Assembly (NCBI GenBank): GCA_016191395.1
Contig: JACPOS010000009.1
Location: 146,123-210,122 of the forward strand
Length of the DNA stretch: 64,000 nt
Reading direction: 5' to 3'
Source: Chloroflexota bacterium
GTDB lineage: Bacteria; Chloroflexota; Limnocylindria; Limnocylindrales; CSP1-4
Position 1 is the stretch's first letter. Each line of letters begins with the position of its first letter. Position numbers and translations under genes: made by a program. Of this stretch, positions 24,253 to 32,711 are shown one piece after another. Below the pieces are notes generated by a model that made no database searches, was not told the DNA's origin, and saw nothing but the letters and a program-made list of their open reading frames with translations.

Positions 24253-26640
24253 TCAGACCCGGATGACCAGCTCCAGCGGGCCGTCGCGTCGCAGGACCTC
24301 GGCACTCGTGGTATTGCCGCGCCAGCGATGGAACAGCAGGTCCACGGAACGCTCGCCGACCCTGAGCTCGTGGACCGTGACCTTGCCCAGCCACGCCGGC
24401 AGGTGCGGCCGATCCAGCTCCAGCAGGCCGTTCGCCGCGTCGGCGTGCATCCCGAGCATGGTCTGCAGCAGCGAGAGCGGCGTCGCCGCGGACCACGCCT
24501 GCGGCGAGCAGGCAACGGGGTAGGGGACCGGCACGTCCGAGAGGCCCCGATCGAAGCCACAGAAGAGCTCCGGCAGCCGGAAGTCCGGCGAGCGTTGCGC
24601 CGCCTCGAAGATCCGCGAGGCGACCCGATCGGCGGCATCGTGCCGCCCGACCCGCTTCATGCCCGCGGCGATGAGCGCGTTGTCGTGCGGCCAGACCGCC
24701 CCAACGTGATAGCCCACCGGGTTGAAGCCGGGCTGCCCTGACGCGTAGGTTCGGATGCCCCAGCCGCAGTCCATCGTCGGGTTGAGCAGGCGATCCACCA
24801 CGGCATCGACGCGCTCATGCGGGACGATGCCGCTCCACAGGCAGTGCCCCGGATTGGAGCCGATCGTGCCGACCTGGCGCTTGTCCCGGTCGAGGGCGAG
24901 GGCGTAGAAGCCGACATCGGGCATCCAGAACGCGGCATCGAAGCGCGCGCGGAGATCGTCGGCCTCGCGGTCCAGGCGCACGGCCAGCTCCGTGTCACCG
25001 ACCCTGGTCGCGAGGGAGGCCATCCTGCGCTTGGCGTCGTACACGTAGCCCTGGATCTCGACGAGCGCGATGGGCGCGACGGCGAGGAGCCCGTCGCGAT
25101 GTCGGATCGCGTCGCCTGAATCCTTCCAGCCCTGGTTCAGCAGGCCGGCCGGCGTCCGTCGTTCGTACTCGACGAACCCGTCTCCGTCGCGATCGCCGTA
25201 GCGATCGATCCACTCGAGCGCGGCCAGGGCGTTCGGCCAGAGCGACCGGACGAGGTCGAGGTCGCCCGTCCAGCGGTACGTCTCCTCGAGCAGGATCAGC
25301 CACAGCGGCGTCGAGTCGATGCTGCCGTAGTACGGCCGGTGCGGCAGCTCGCCCGTCCTCGCGAGCTCGCCGACGCGCAGCTCGTGGAGGATCTTGCCGG
25401 GCTCCATGTCCCGCTCCGGGTCGTCCTCGGTCGCCTGCCAGTCCGCCAGCACCTTGAGCGTCTCGCGGGCCACGTGGGGCATGAACGGCAGCACCTGCAG
25501 CGAGGTGATGATGCTGTCGCGCCCGAAGAGCGTCGTGAACCACGGGATCCCGGCCGCGACGTAGTGCTCGCCGCGCTTGGGGCCATCGTTCCGCAGGAGG
25601 CGGAGGTCCGCGATGCTGCGCCGGATCGCAAGGTCCAGGAGCTCGCCGTCCGAGCTGATGCGCGCACATTGGGCGTGCCAGCTCCCGTATTCCTCTTCGG
25701 CGACCGCCGGCTCGGCAATCGCCGGCGCGCCGTCGTCGCCGTCCCCTCCCTTGCCATTCGCCGCGTGCGCCGTCACCGCTCTCGCGAGCCGGGCGGGCGT
25801 CTCCTCGGCCGGGTGCCGCCGCCCGGCCATCGGCGACAGGTCCGTGGACACGTCCCAGCTGACCGCGGCGTTGCCGCTCGGCTCGATGTCCAGCGTCCAG
25901 CTGACGCGCGCCGAACCCTCGCCTCCAGTCGCCCCGCCGCCGCCGGCGCGTCTGCTGGCCTCGACCGCCCCGGGCGTGAACGACACGAGCGTCCGCCGAC
26001 GCAGCCCGTCGAGGCCGTCGTACGCGAAGACCAGCGATTCGGCCGTCGCCTCGGTCTGGCGGTAGGTGCCGCGCCGCGGCCGGACGCGCCCGCGCACCTC
26101 GAAGATGTCGGCCGCGTCCGCGTCCAGCTCCAGGTCCAGCGTCACGCGCTGCGGGCGGGGGCTGTAGTTCGTGACCTCGATGCGCTCAGCGAGCCCGCCC
26201 GCGATCCACCGGCGTCGCATCACCGAGATCGCGCGCATCGACAGGGCCTCGCCCGTGCCCTGCTTGATGGATGGGTCGCGGCGGAGCTCCGGATTCGTCA
26301 GCTGGATCGTGCTGATGTGGCTGGCTGCCGACTGACCGCGAAGCAGCGTGGGTCGGACGCCATTGATCCGGAGGATCGCGCACGAGAGCACGCGCGTGTC
26401 CAGGTCGTACAGCCCGAGGCCGCGCGAATCCGGATGGATGTCGCCGAATGCGTCCGAGAGGAGGTACAGGTTGCCGTGCTTGAGCACGCCCACGCCGCCA
26501 AGGTCGGTGGCGGGGACGATCGTCGGGTGCGGCGCCGGCAGCAGACGGATGGACGCGGGCGCCGCGGCGGACGCGTCTGCGCGATCCGCGGGGTGAATCG
26601 CCACGGGACAATCATGCGCCCGGCCGTCCGGGGCCGCCAT
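24253..26640 (-). CDS. glycogen debranching enzyme-like protein (795 aa)
   Basis: The N-terminal beta-rich domain (about 20-280) matches the GDE_N_bis type (GVLKHGNLYLLSDAFGDI, GLYDLDTRVLSCAILRING). The C-terminal (alpha/alpha)6 domain (about 340-790) has the amylo-1,6-glucosidase-like motifs GIPWFTTLFGRDSIITSLQ, YGSIDSTPLWLILLEETY, NQGWKDSGDAIRHRDG and VGAVWPHDNALIAAGM. It is expected to hydrolyse alpha-glucosidic bonds in glycogen, trehalose-type or cell-surface glucans; the exact substrate is open. ATG 26640 is chosen; a GTG about 40 nt inside and a further upstream ATG (26721) are alternatives. No glycogen synthesis genes are adjacent. Confidence 0.85.
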   Translation of the reverse strand: MAAPDGRAHDCPVAIHPADRADASAAAPASIRLLPAPHPTIVPATDLGGVGVLKHGNLYLLSDAFGDIHPDSRGLGLYDLDTRVLSCAILRINGVRPTLLRGQSAASHISTIQLTNPELRRDPSIKQGTGEALSMRAISVMRRRWIAGGLAERIEVTNYSPRPQRVTLDLELDADAADIFEVRGRVRPRRGTYRQTEATAESLVFAYDGLDGLRRRTLVSFTPGAVEASRRAGGGGATGGEGSARVSWTLDIEPSGNAAVSWDVSTDLSPMAGRRHPAEETPARLARAVTAHAANGKGGDGDDGAPAIAEPAVAEEEYGSWHAQCARISSDGELLDLAIRRSIADLRLLRNDGPKRGEHYVAAGIPWFTTLFGRDSIITSLQVLPFMPHVARETLKVLADWQATEDDPERDMEPGKILHELRVGELARTGELPHRPYYGSIDSTPLWLILLEETYRWTGDLDLVRSLWPNALAALEWIDRYGDRDGDGFVEYERRTPAGLLNQGWKDSGDAIRHRDGLLAVAPIALVEIQGYVYDAKRRMASLATRVGDTELAVRLDREADDLRARFDAAFWMPDVGFYALALDRDKRQVGTIGSNPGHCLWSGIVPHERVDAVVDRLLNPTMDCGWGIRTYASGQPGFNPVGYHVGAVWPHDNALIAAGMKRVGRHDAADRVASRIFEAAQRSPDFRLPELFCGFDRGLSDVPVPYPVACSPQAWSAATPLSLLQTMLGMHADAANGLLELDRPHLPAWLGKVTVHELRVGERSVDLLFHRWRGNTTSAEVLRRDGPLELVIRV

Positions 26641-26781
26641 TGCCCGACCCACGGCACCCGTGGCAGTTGCATCACAGTCACCCGGGCGAACGGGCGCGGT
26701 CCGAGCGAGGCGCCCGCCCACGCGTCGCCTCGGCGCCGCCGGGTTCCGCGCGTCGAAATTCGCTAGCGCCCGATCGGCTCG

Positions 26782-26991
26782 CTAGCGCCCGATCCCTAGG
26801 ATCAACGCGGTCGCAAGGGCGCCGAGCGCCAGGGCTCCCTCCAGCACGCGCATCGAGGTATCGCGGAGCAGGAAGGCGACATGGTTCGGACCCGGGTCGG
26901 CGGTGGTGCTCGCCGCCCCACGACGAGCGATGCCGGTGACATCCGCCATGGGATGGATGGGGGATTTGCCGACGATCGCCGGTGCGCTCAC
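26782..26991 (-). CDS. small C-terminally anchored protein, unknown (69 aa)
   Basis: GTG start at 26991 with a strong AAGGAGG upstream. The protein has a polar N-terminal half and one hydrophobic helix at the C terminus (LEGALALGALATALILGIG), so it may be tail-anchored. I do not recognise it. It lies upstream of the debranching-enzyme gene on the same strand, separated by about 140 bp. Confidence 0.5.
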   Translation of the reverse strand: MSAPAIVGKSPIHPMADVTGIARRGAASTTADPGPNHVAFLLRDTSMRVLEGALALGALATALILGIGR

Positions 26992-27106
26992 GGGTGGGCC
27001 TCCTTCGATGTGGAACGTTGACGACAGGATTGCGGGGCCGCGGCATCGCCCGCACTAGCGCGAGAGCCGGTGCCCTCGCATCCGGCTAACACCACGAGGG
27101 CAGCAG

Positions 27107-27140
27107 CGAGGCCGGGCACCACGGCGGGTGCCCGGCCTCG
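27107..27140. terminator. 14-bp hairpin downstream of zinc-ribbon gene
   Basis: Arms 27107-27120 and 27127-27140 are perfectly complementary with a 6-nt loop. It lies 25 bp past the stop of the leftward gene at 27165. Confidence 0.7.
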
Positions 27141-27164
27141 AGGGGGGGAGCGGCGGGATCGGGA

Positions 27165-27389
27165 TCAGCGCCGGTGCGGCTGCTCCCGGGTGTGATAGCC
27201 GCCGCACGCCCCGCAGTGGGGGAAGCCGTAATAGCGACCTACCCGATCCTCGTTCTCACGTTCCTTCGCCAGCTGCTCCACCTGGCAGTGCGGACACTGC
27301 GCGCAGGTTGCGACCGGCAGACGCCAGGCCATGAGCCCGGCGACGAGGAGCGTGAAGCCGAGGATCGAGATCACGGTCACGGCCGGCAA
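27165..27389 (-). CDS. small membrane protein with zinc-ribbon cysteines (74 aa)
   Basis: One N-terminal transmembrane helix (VTVISILGFTLLVAGLMAW) is followed by two cysteine pairs, CAQCPHC and CGAC, and a His/Arg-rich tail, consistent with a small metal-binding ribbon on one side of the membrane. The start is probably TTG 27389 with GGAGGG 7 nt upstream; an in-frame GTG inside is an alternative. It begins 3 bp after the preceding gene, so they are co-transcribed. Function unknown. Confidence 0.6.
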   Translation of the reverse strand: MPAVTVISILGFTLLVAGLMAWRLPVATCAQCPHCQVEQLAKERENEDRVGRYYGFPHCGACGGYHTREQPHRR

Positions 27390-27392
27390 GGC

Positions 27393-27782
27393 TCAGCCCT
27401 CCGTCATCCCGACGACGGTCTCGGAGGCCGGCCACGTGTGCTCGGCGTTGTCGAGGTCCGTCTGGGACGACGTGAACGGCGTCTCGGTGGACGACGAATC
27501 GGTGTCGGCGGAGGCGGTCGAATGAACCGGCTCGGACGCGGGCTGGCGCATCCACATGGCGTACGCGGCGATCGCGCCGACCACGCTGAGCAGGCCCACG
27601 ACCAGGGCGACCCATGGCCACATCGGTGACCGGGATCGACCGAGCAGCTTGTCGATCGTCTGGTCGGCCGTGCGCCCGACTTCCTCCATCTTCGGCAGGT
27701 CGATTGCCGACAGATCCGGGAAGCGCTGCTTCAGCCGCTCGATCGTGTCTCGATCAAGATCGGGAAGGACGGTGTTCTTCAT
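27393..27782 (-). CDS. single-pass membrane protein, unknown (129 aa)
   Basis: ATG 27782 follows AAAGGAG at good spacing. A soluble helical N-terminal part (DLDRDTIERLKQRFPDL, MEEVGRTADQTIDKLLGR) precedes one transmembrane helix (WPWVALVVGLLSVVGAIAAY) and a Ser/Thr/Asp-rich outer tail. I do not recognise the family. It is followed 3 bp later by the zinc-ribbon membrane protein gene, suggesting a two-protein membrane unit. The frame is open far upstream, but the Shine-Dalgarno site and composition support this start. Confidence 0.6.
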   Translation of the reverse strand: MKNTVLPDLDRDTIERLKQRFPDLSAIDLPKMEEVGRTADQTIDKLLGRSRSPMWPWVALVVGLLSVVGAIAAYAMWMRQPASEPVHSTASADTDSSSTETPFTSSQTDLDNAEHTWPASETVVGMTEG

Positions 27783-28039
27783 CTGGTTCTCCTTTGTATG
27801 CGGGCCTCGATCGTCCATGACGGGGGCACGCCGGGCGACAACGCGGTCCGGGGAGGTCGTTGCAGCGACGTGTCGCTCGCGGGGCGCGCGATCCACGGGG
27901 CCGCGTCGCAAGTCGCCTGCAAGGACGCCACGCATGGACGGTTTGCCTTGGCGCACTCGTGTGCCGGCCACGGTGGTGTCCGGGCGCGGCATCTGCCGGA
28001 CTTCGCGGCTGCCGCGACGCACCAACGGAGGGCAAACCC

Positions 28040-28267
28040 ATGCGCCAGGCACTGAGCGACACAACCACCACGGCGGACATCGATCCTGCGGAGGGCCGTC
28101 CCGACATGGACCTGCCCGGCGCCGACTACCCGAAGCCGGCATCCGACCCGGAGGCCGATCTGCCCGAGCGCCTCGGCCGACGCATCGCGGATGGCCCGGG
28201 CGAGGGCATGGTCGCGGGGGAGACGGATCTCCTCCCGGACGTCGAGGTACCCGACGGCCAGATGTGA
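28040..28267 (+). CDS. small acidic protein, unknown (75 aa)
   Basis: ATG 28040 lies 8 nt after GGAGG. The product is acidic and Pro/Asp-rich (MDLPGADYPKPASDPEADLP, ETDLLPDVEVPDGQM), probably largely disordered, with no recognised domain. It is one of several short genes with clear ribosome-binding sites in this stress-type region. Confidence 0.5.
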   Translation: MRQALSDTTTTADIDPAEGRPDMDLPGADYPKPASDPEADLPERLGRRIADGPGEGMVAGETDLLPDVEVPDGQM

Positions 28268-28387
28268 CCCAGTGGCCCCATTCGGTCACCTGCACCGCCG
28301 CTGCAACGGGTTACGGCACGCAGTGCGGGCCGCCGTGCATCCCCGACGGGTCAGGCTTGCATCGATCCGCAAGGAGGGATCCAACCC

Positions 28388-28819
28388 ATGACGTACGAAC
28401 AACGAACCGTGAGCCAGACGACCGACCGGCCTGTCTACGCGGACCCGCCCATCGCCGCCGTTCCCGGTACCCCGGTGACACGGACGTCCTCGGTCGTCGA
28501 GCGGACCGATGTCCAGCCCAGCGGCGGCGAGATGCTCCGCCGGGTGGTGGTCCTGATCTTCGGGATCATCCAGCTGTTCATCGGCCTGCGAATCGTCCTG
28601 CTGCTGCTGAACGCGCGTGAGGGCAACGGCATCGTGTCGTTCATCCTCGACGTGAGCCAGCTGTTCGTGGCGCCGTTCGTCGGGATCTTCAACACGGACG
28701 CGCTGCATGCCAGCGGCTCCGTACTGGACCTCGCGGCGATCGCGGCCCTCGTCGGCTGGACGATCCTCGAGGTCGTCGTCCTCTGGGCCGTCAACCTGCT
28801 CCGCAGGGAACCGGTCTAG
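28388..28819 (+). CDS. YggT-like membrane protein (143 aa)
   Basis: A polar N-terminal tail of about 48 residues is followed by a hydrophobic core resembling YggT-family proteins: helix VVVLIFGIIQLFIGLRIVLL, a re-entrant stretch VSQLFVAPFVGIF, and helix LDLAAIAALVGWTILEVVVL. YggT proteins are implicated in osmotic and membrane homeostasis; the precise role is unknown. AAGGAGG lies 9 nt before the ATG. A good terminator hairpin follows about 35 bp after the stop. Confidence 0.7.
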   Translation: MTYEQRTVSQTTDRPVYADPPIAAVPGTPVTRTSSVVERTDVQPSGGEMLRRVVVLIFGIIQLFIGLRIVLLLLNAREGNGIVSFILDVSQLFVAPFVGIFNTDALHASGSVLDLAAIAALVGWTILEVVVLWAVNLLRREPV

Positions 28820-28854
28820 GGTTCCGCCCGGCCGCTGCCGGGACCCACTTCCTC

Positions 28855-28882
28855 ACGGCGCGAGCCTCCGGGCTCGCGCCGT
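28855..28882 (+). terminator. 12-bp hairpin after YggT-like gene
   Basis: Arms 28855-28866 and 28871-28882 pair perfectly around TCCG, followed by TTTCC. It can also serve the leftward helicase gene, which ends at 28988. Confidence 0.7.
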
Positions 28883-28987
28883 TTCCATGGCGCCGCCCGT
28901 GCCATGCCTCGGTGAGCGACCCACCGCGGTGCACACGGTCGGCGCCGCCTGATTCCCGGACCCGTCAGTGCGGCTCGGTGGCGGCGC

Positions 28988-31900
28988 TCAGTCAAGCCAG
29001 CCGAGCTGGCGCCCCGTCGTCGGGACCGGAACGGGAGCCGCTCGTCGCGTCTGCTCCTCCGCGACCTCCACCAGCCGGCACAGCGCGTTCGCGAGCTGCA
29101 TCTGCCGCGGCGTGTGGCAGTTGACCCGGATGAGCTCCGGGGAGGCGACCACGATGGCGACGCAGCGTGCGCGCGACGACGCCACGTTCAGCCGATTGAG
29201 CGAGTACAGGAACTCCATGCCGCGCGGCGCCTCCTCGGCCGTCGGGGTGGCCATCGAGTAGATGGAGATCGGCGCTTCCTGGCCCTGGAACTTGTCGACC
29301 GTGCCCACGCGATCCGTCGAAAGCCCCGCGACCGCGAGGGTCCGGCGGATCCGCTCCACGTGCGCGTTGTAGGGCGCCACCACGACGATGTTGCGCTGGT
29401 CAATCCGCTTCGAGACGCCGAAGCGATCCGTCCACGTCGCCCCCGCATCGAGCAGACCTTGGATGAGGCCGGCGATGACAGTCGCCTCCTCGATTGACTC
29501 GCGGGGGTCGCCGCCGTGCGGCACCGGTAGCCACCGCATGCCGGTTCCGTGGGCGGGCGCGACTCCAGCGAGCGCCTGGTTCGCGAGGCTCGGTTGCCAA
29601 CCGAGCTGTCCGCCATAGAACACCTCCGACGTGTACGCGGCAATGTCCGGGTGGAGGCGCCACGTGTCCTTGAGGAACAGTCCGGCCTTCTCAGAGATCA
29701 CCGGCGCATCTCCGAGCACGTGCCCCAGCGCACTGCGCTCGGCGCCGGGCGGGTGCGAGCCCTGGAGCGGCTGTTCCAGCTGCTGCGGGTCGCCGAGCAG
29801 GACGAGCGACTTCGCCGCCGTCGACACCGCGATTGCGTTCGCCAGAGAGAACTGCCCCGCCTCGTCGACGAACAGCACGTCGACCGTTTCCTCCATGTCG
29901 AGGCGGGACCACAGCCACGCCGTGCCGCCGACGACGTCGAGCTCTCGGGTGACGAGGGCCTCCCGAGCGTGAGCGTTCGAGGCGAGCGGGCGCGCGACCC
30001 TTGAGGAGGGCTCCTCGTCCTGGCCGGGCTTCTGGCCGATCCGCACCGGGACCGGCGGGTCGGCCTCGCGCGCAACCTCATCGATCTTGTCCAGGGCGTT
30101 CCCGACGACCTTGTGGCTGTTTGCGGTCACGCCGACCCGGAGTCCGGCCTTCACGAGCGCCACGATCATGTGTGCTGCCGTGAACGTCTTGCCGCTCCCC
30201 GGCGGGCCCTGGATGGCGAGCGTCCCGTGGTCGAGTTCCAGGCCGAGGCGGACGGCGGCTTCGAGCGGGGATTCCATGGGCAGCATGAGCGGCGCCTCAT
30301 CGGCCGGCCGACGGGGCGGGAGGCGCAGCAGGAGATCGCGCGCCGCCTGGTACCGGCCGGGACCGGGCACGCCGTTGTCGCGGACCCACGTCCCCACACG
30401 TTGGAGGGCGGCGCGTTGTTCGTTCGTGCGAACGTTGTCGTACGGGATGAGCGCCTTCGGTCGGCCCATCCGCTGGCCGGCCGCGCCGCGCCGGATCGTG
30501 ACGGTGAGGCCGATCTCGTCGATGTCGGTCACCGTGCCGCACGCGCTCCACGACATCCTCCGGCCCTCGCCGGGCTTGACGCTCTCCGGGTTGACGACAT
30601 CGCGCCCGACCTTCAGCCCGTGATCCTGGATCGGGAAGCGGTATCGCTCGAGGATGCTGTGCTTGTCTGGCCCAAGATCGGCGTTGAAGGTGATCCTGCC
30701 GAGCGTCTCGCGTTCGTCGACGAGCTCCTCGTCGGTCATGCCGGCCAGGTCGAAGAACCGCCACCAGTAGGCCTTGTCCTCCCGCCGGTGCCAGTCGAGG
30801 AGCTGGGCGAGCAGCCATCGGGCATGCTCGTCCTTCGATCGGTCCAGCTCGTTCACCGGCACGCCGTCGACGAGCGCGGCGACGAGGTCGGCGATCTGCT
30901 GCTGGGTGGCATCGAGCGGCTCCGGATCCTGCGCCTCGGGCTCCACGGGCGGTCGCGGAATGACACGGCCCAGCCGCTTCGCGAGGTCGACGCGGCGGTC
31001 CTCCAGCCAGTCACGCAACTTCCAGTTCGAAAGGACGTCGTCGCGGTTGTAGCCGGCGATGGAGCGGAGGATGTCCTCGCCGACCTCGCCGCCCTCCGCC
31101 GAGACGCCGTCCAGCCAAGCCTCGAACGCGACGATGCTGGAGTTCGCGCTCTTCAGCTCCTCCTCGCGCACGAGGCCGTAGAGCCCCTCCAGCCGCTTGA
31201 TGGAGTAGCTCTCCACGCTGGCCCGGATGCCCTGGCGGACGACCCGGTAGAGGTCCACCAGGACGCGCCCGCGGAGCAGGCGATCCACCTCCTCCTCGCG
31301 AGTCGCGTGGCGCTGGGCGAGCCGCGCCAGGGCGGTCTTCTCGTAGGCGGCGTAGTGGTAGACGTGCATAGAGGCGTCCGCATCCAGGCGCGCGATCAGC
31401 AGGTCCACGAGCTGCTCGAACGCCGCCTTCTCGGCAGCGCGGGTGACCTCGCCGGTGGCCGGGTCCCTGCTCCAGATCTCGTGAAACAGCGGTGCGCCCG
31501 ATCGGACCGGGTCCGGGAGTCGCGGCTCCAGGACGCCGAACAGGTACTCCACGCCGTCGTCGAGCGCGAACGGGTCGCCCTCGATGTCGAAGAACAGGTC
31601 CTGCGCTGAGGGTGCCGGCAGGACGAGGAAGCCGCGATCGGCGACGAACCCCCCGTGCTCGTCAAGCTCGGGGTCCAGGAGCTCGTGGCGCGGCTCGTTC
31701 GCGTCCTCGCCTTCAACCTGGATGCGCGCCTGCTCGCGGACGCGCAGGAGGGCCTCGTCGCTCACGCCCTCAATGCGCGGCGACATCGGCACCGGCAGCA
31801 CCGCGAGCTCACGCCGGCGCAGGACGGCCCGGGCCTTGAGCGCCCGGCGCTGCCTGGCCGTGATGCCCGCAACTCGCGAGAGGTCGTCGTCCGCCTTGCG

Positions 31901-32617
31901 TTGCGACCTGCACGCCGGGTTCCACCGACAGACGTCGCAGTGGTCCACGGGATCCGGATACGTCGCCGTCACGGGGTAGACAGGTTCACCCGCGACGACC
32001 GCCTGCTCGAACTCCGCCTTCACCTTCCGGTAGTAGGCCATGAAGTCGGAGACCGGAAATGACCGCTTCTCCCGTGCGCTGCCGCCGAGGACGATATGCA
32101 GCTGGGCCGGCTCGCGGCCCTGGACGCGCGTGAGCTGCTCGACGTACGAGCAGACCTGGAGGATCGCGCCCGATTTCGCCGACCTGGCAAGCTTGGTGTC
32201 CGCGACCTCGTACGACCACGAGCCGAGGTTGCTCGGCTCCTCGACGCGCAAGAGGAAGTCCGCGAACCCGAGCCACGTCCCGTCGAAGAAGGTCGCCTGG
32301 TAGATGACGTCCGCGCCGTCGCGCATGGCCGCCTCCGTCGCGGCGGCCGCCGCTCGCAGCTGCTCGGCACGAGACTCGAAGTCCGCGGTCTGCGTGATCG
32401 ACACGACGCGCCGGCCCTCGGCCCGCAGGTCCGCCAGGTACCGCTGCTCGTGCACCTCGCCGCGCCGCGCGATCAGCTCGATGCCCGGATCGTTGCGGAC
32501 CGGTTTGCTCACCAGGCCCGCCATCGCCGCACGCTCCAGCGCGAGCCGGTGCGTGCACGCGAGGAAGCCCACCAGATCCGTCGCCGCGTAGATGGGCCGA
32601 CCGTCGATCAACTGCAC
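28988..32617 (-). CDS. TM0106-type RecB-like nuclease fused to SF1 helicase (1209 aa)
   Basis: The N-terminal RecB/Cas4-like nuclease (about 1-260) has one Cys in FLACTHRLALE and three in HCDVCRWNPACRSQR, matching a C-Xn-CxxC-x5-C iron-sulfur pattern. The middle region (about 330-560) has an RNase H-like exonuclease look (FFDIEGDPFALDDGVEYLFG). The C-terminal DNA2/NAM7-type superfamily 1 helicase has Walker A IQGPPGSGKTFTAAHM, DExx VLFVDEAGQFSLANAI, motif III LVLLGDPQQLEQP and VDKFQGQE and LNVASSRAR for motifs V-VI. Such fusions are known as a family, but their role in repair or defence is not settled. GTG start at 32617. It stands alone. Confidence 0.9.
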   Translation of the reverse strand: MQLIDGRPIYAATDLVGFLACTHRLALERAAMAGLVSKPVRNDPGIELIARRGEVHEQRYLADLRAEGRRVVSITQTADFESRAEQLRAAAAATEAAMRDGADVIYQATFFDGTWLGFADFLLRVEEPSNLGSWSYEVADTKLARSAKSGAILQVCSYVEQLTRVQGREPAQLHIVLGGSAREKRSFPVSDFMAYYRKVKAEFEQAVVAGEPVYPVTATYPDPVDHCDVCRWNPACRSQRKADDDLSRVAGITARQRRALKARAVLRRRELAVLPVPMSPRIEGVSDEALLRVREQARIQVEGEDANEPRHELLDPELDEHGGFVADRGFLVLPAPSAQDLFFDIEGDPFALDDGVEYLFGVLEPRLPDPVRSGAPLFHEIWSRDPATGEVTRAAEKAAFEQLVDLLIARLDADASMHVYHYAAYEKTALARLAQRHATREEEVDRLLRGRVLVDLYRVVRQGIRASVESYSIKRLEGLYGLVREEELKSANSSIVAFEAWLDGVSAEGGEVGEDILRSIAGYNRDDVLSNWKLRDWLEDRRVDLAKRLGRVIPRPPVEPEAQDPEPLDATQQQIADLVAALVDGVPVNELDRSKDEHARWLLAQLLDWHRREDKAYWWRFFDLAGMTDEELVDERETLGRITFNADLGPDKHSILERYRFPIQDHGLKVGRDVVNPESVKPGEGRRMSWSACGTVTDIDEIGLTVTIRRGAAGQRMGRPKALIPYDNVRTNEQRAALQRVGTWVRDNGVPGPGRYQAARDLLLRLPPRRPADEAPLMLPMESPLEAAVRLGLELDHGTLAIQGPPGSGKTFTAAHMIVALVKAGLRVGVTANSHKVVGNALDKIDEVAREADPPVPVRIGQKPGQDEEPSSRVARPLASNAHAREALVTRELDVVGGTAWLWSRLDMEETVDVLFVDEAGQFSLANAIAVSTAAKSLVLLGDPQQLEQPLQGSHPPGAERSALGHVLGDAPVISEKAGLFLKDTWRLHPDIAAYTSEVFYGGQLGWQPSLANQALAGVAPAHGTGMRWLPVPHGGDPRESIEEATVIAGLIQGLLDAGATWTDRFGVSKRIDQRNIVVVAPYNAHVERIRRTLAVAGLSTDRVGTVDKFQGQEAPISIYSMATPTAEEAPRGMEFLYSLNRLNVASSRARCVAIVVASPELIRVNCHTPRQMQLANALCRLVEVAEEQTRRAAPVPVPTTGRQLGWLD

Positions 32618-32699
32618 GGTGGGATCGTAGGGCGCGCCCGTGCCGGGTTGTCTGTCAGCTGCCGCCCCACGACGCCATCGATGCCATCTGGCGTCGCAT

Positions 32700-32705
32700 T
32701 AAAAT
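32700..32705 (+). promoter_or_regulatory. -10-like box TAAAAT, likely leaderless start
   Basis: TAAAAT ends 6 nt before GTG 32712, the tightest example of this arrangement in the window. No Shine-Dalgarno sequence is present. Confidence 0.5.
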
Positions 32706-32711
32706 GAGCGC

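Noticed and set aside
28988..32617. Cas4/CRISPR-associated nuclease
   Set aside because: The iron-sulfur nuclease pattern is similar, but it is fused to an SF1 helicase, and no cas genes or arrays are nearby.
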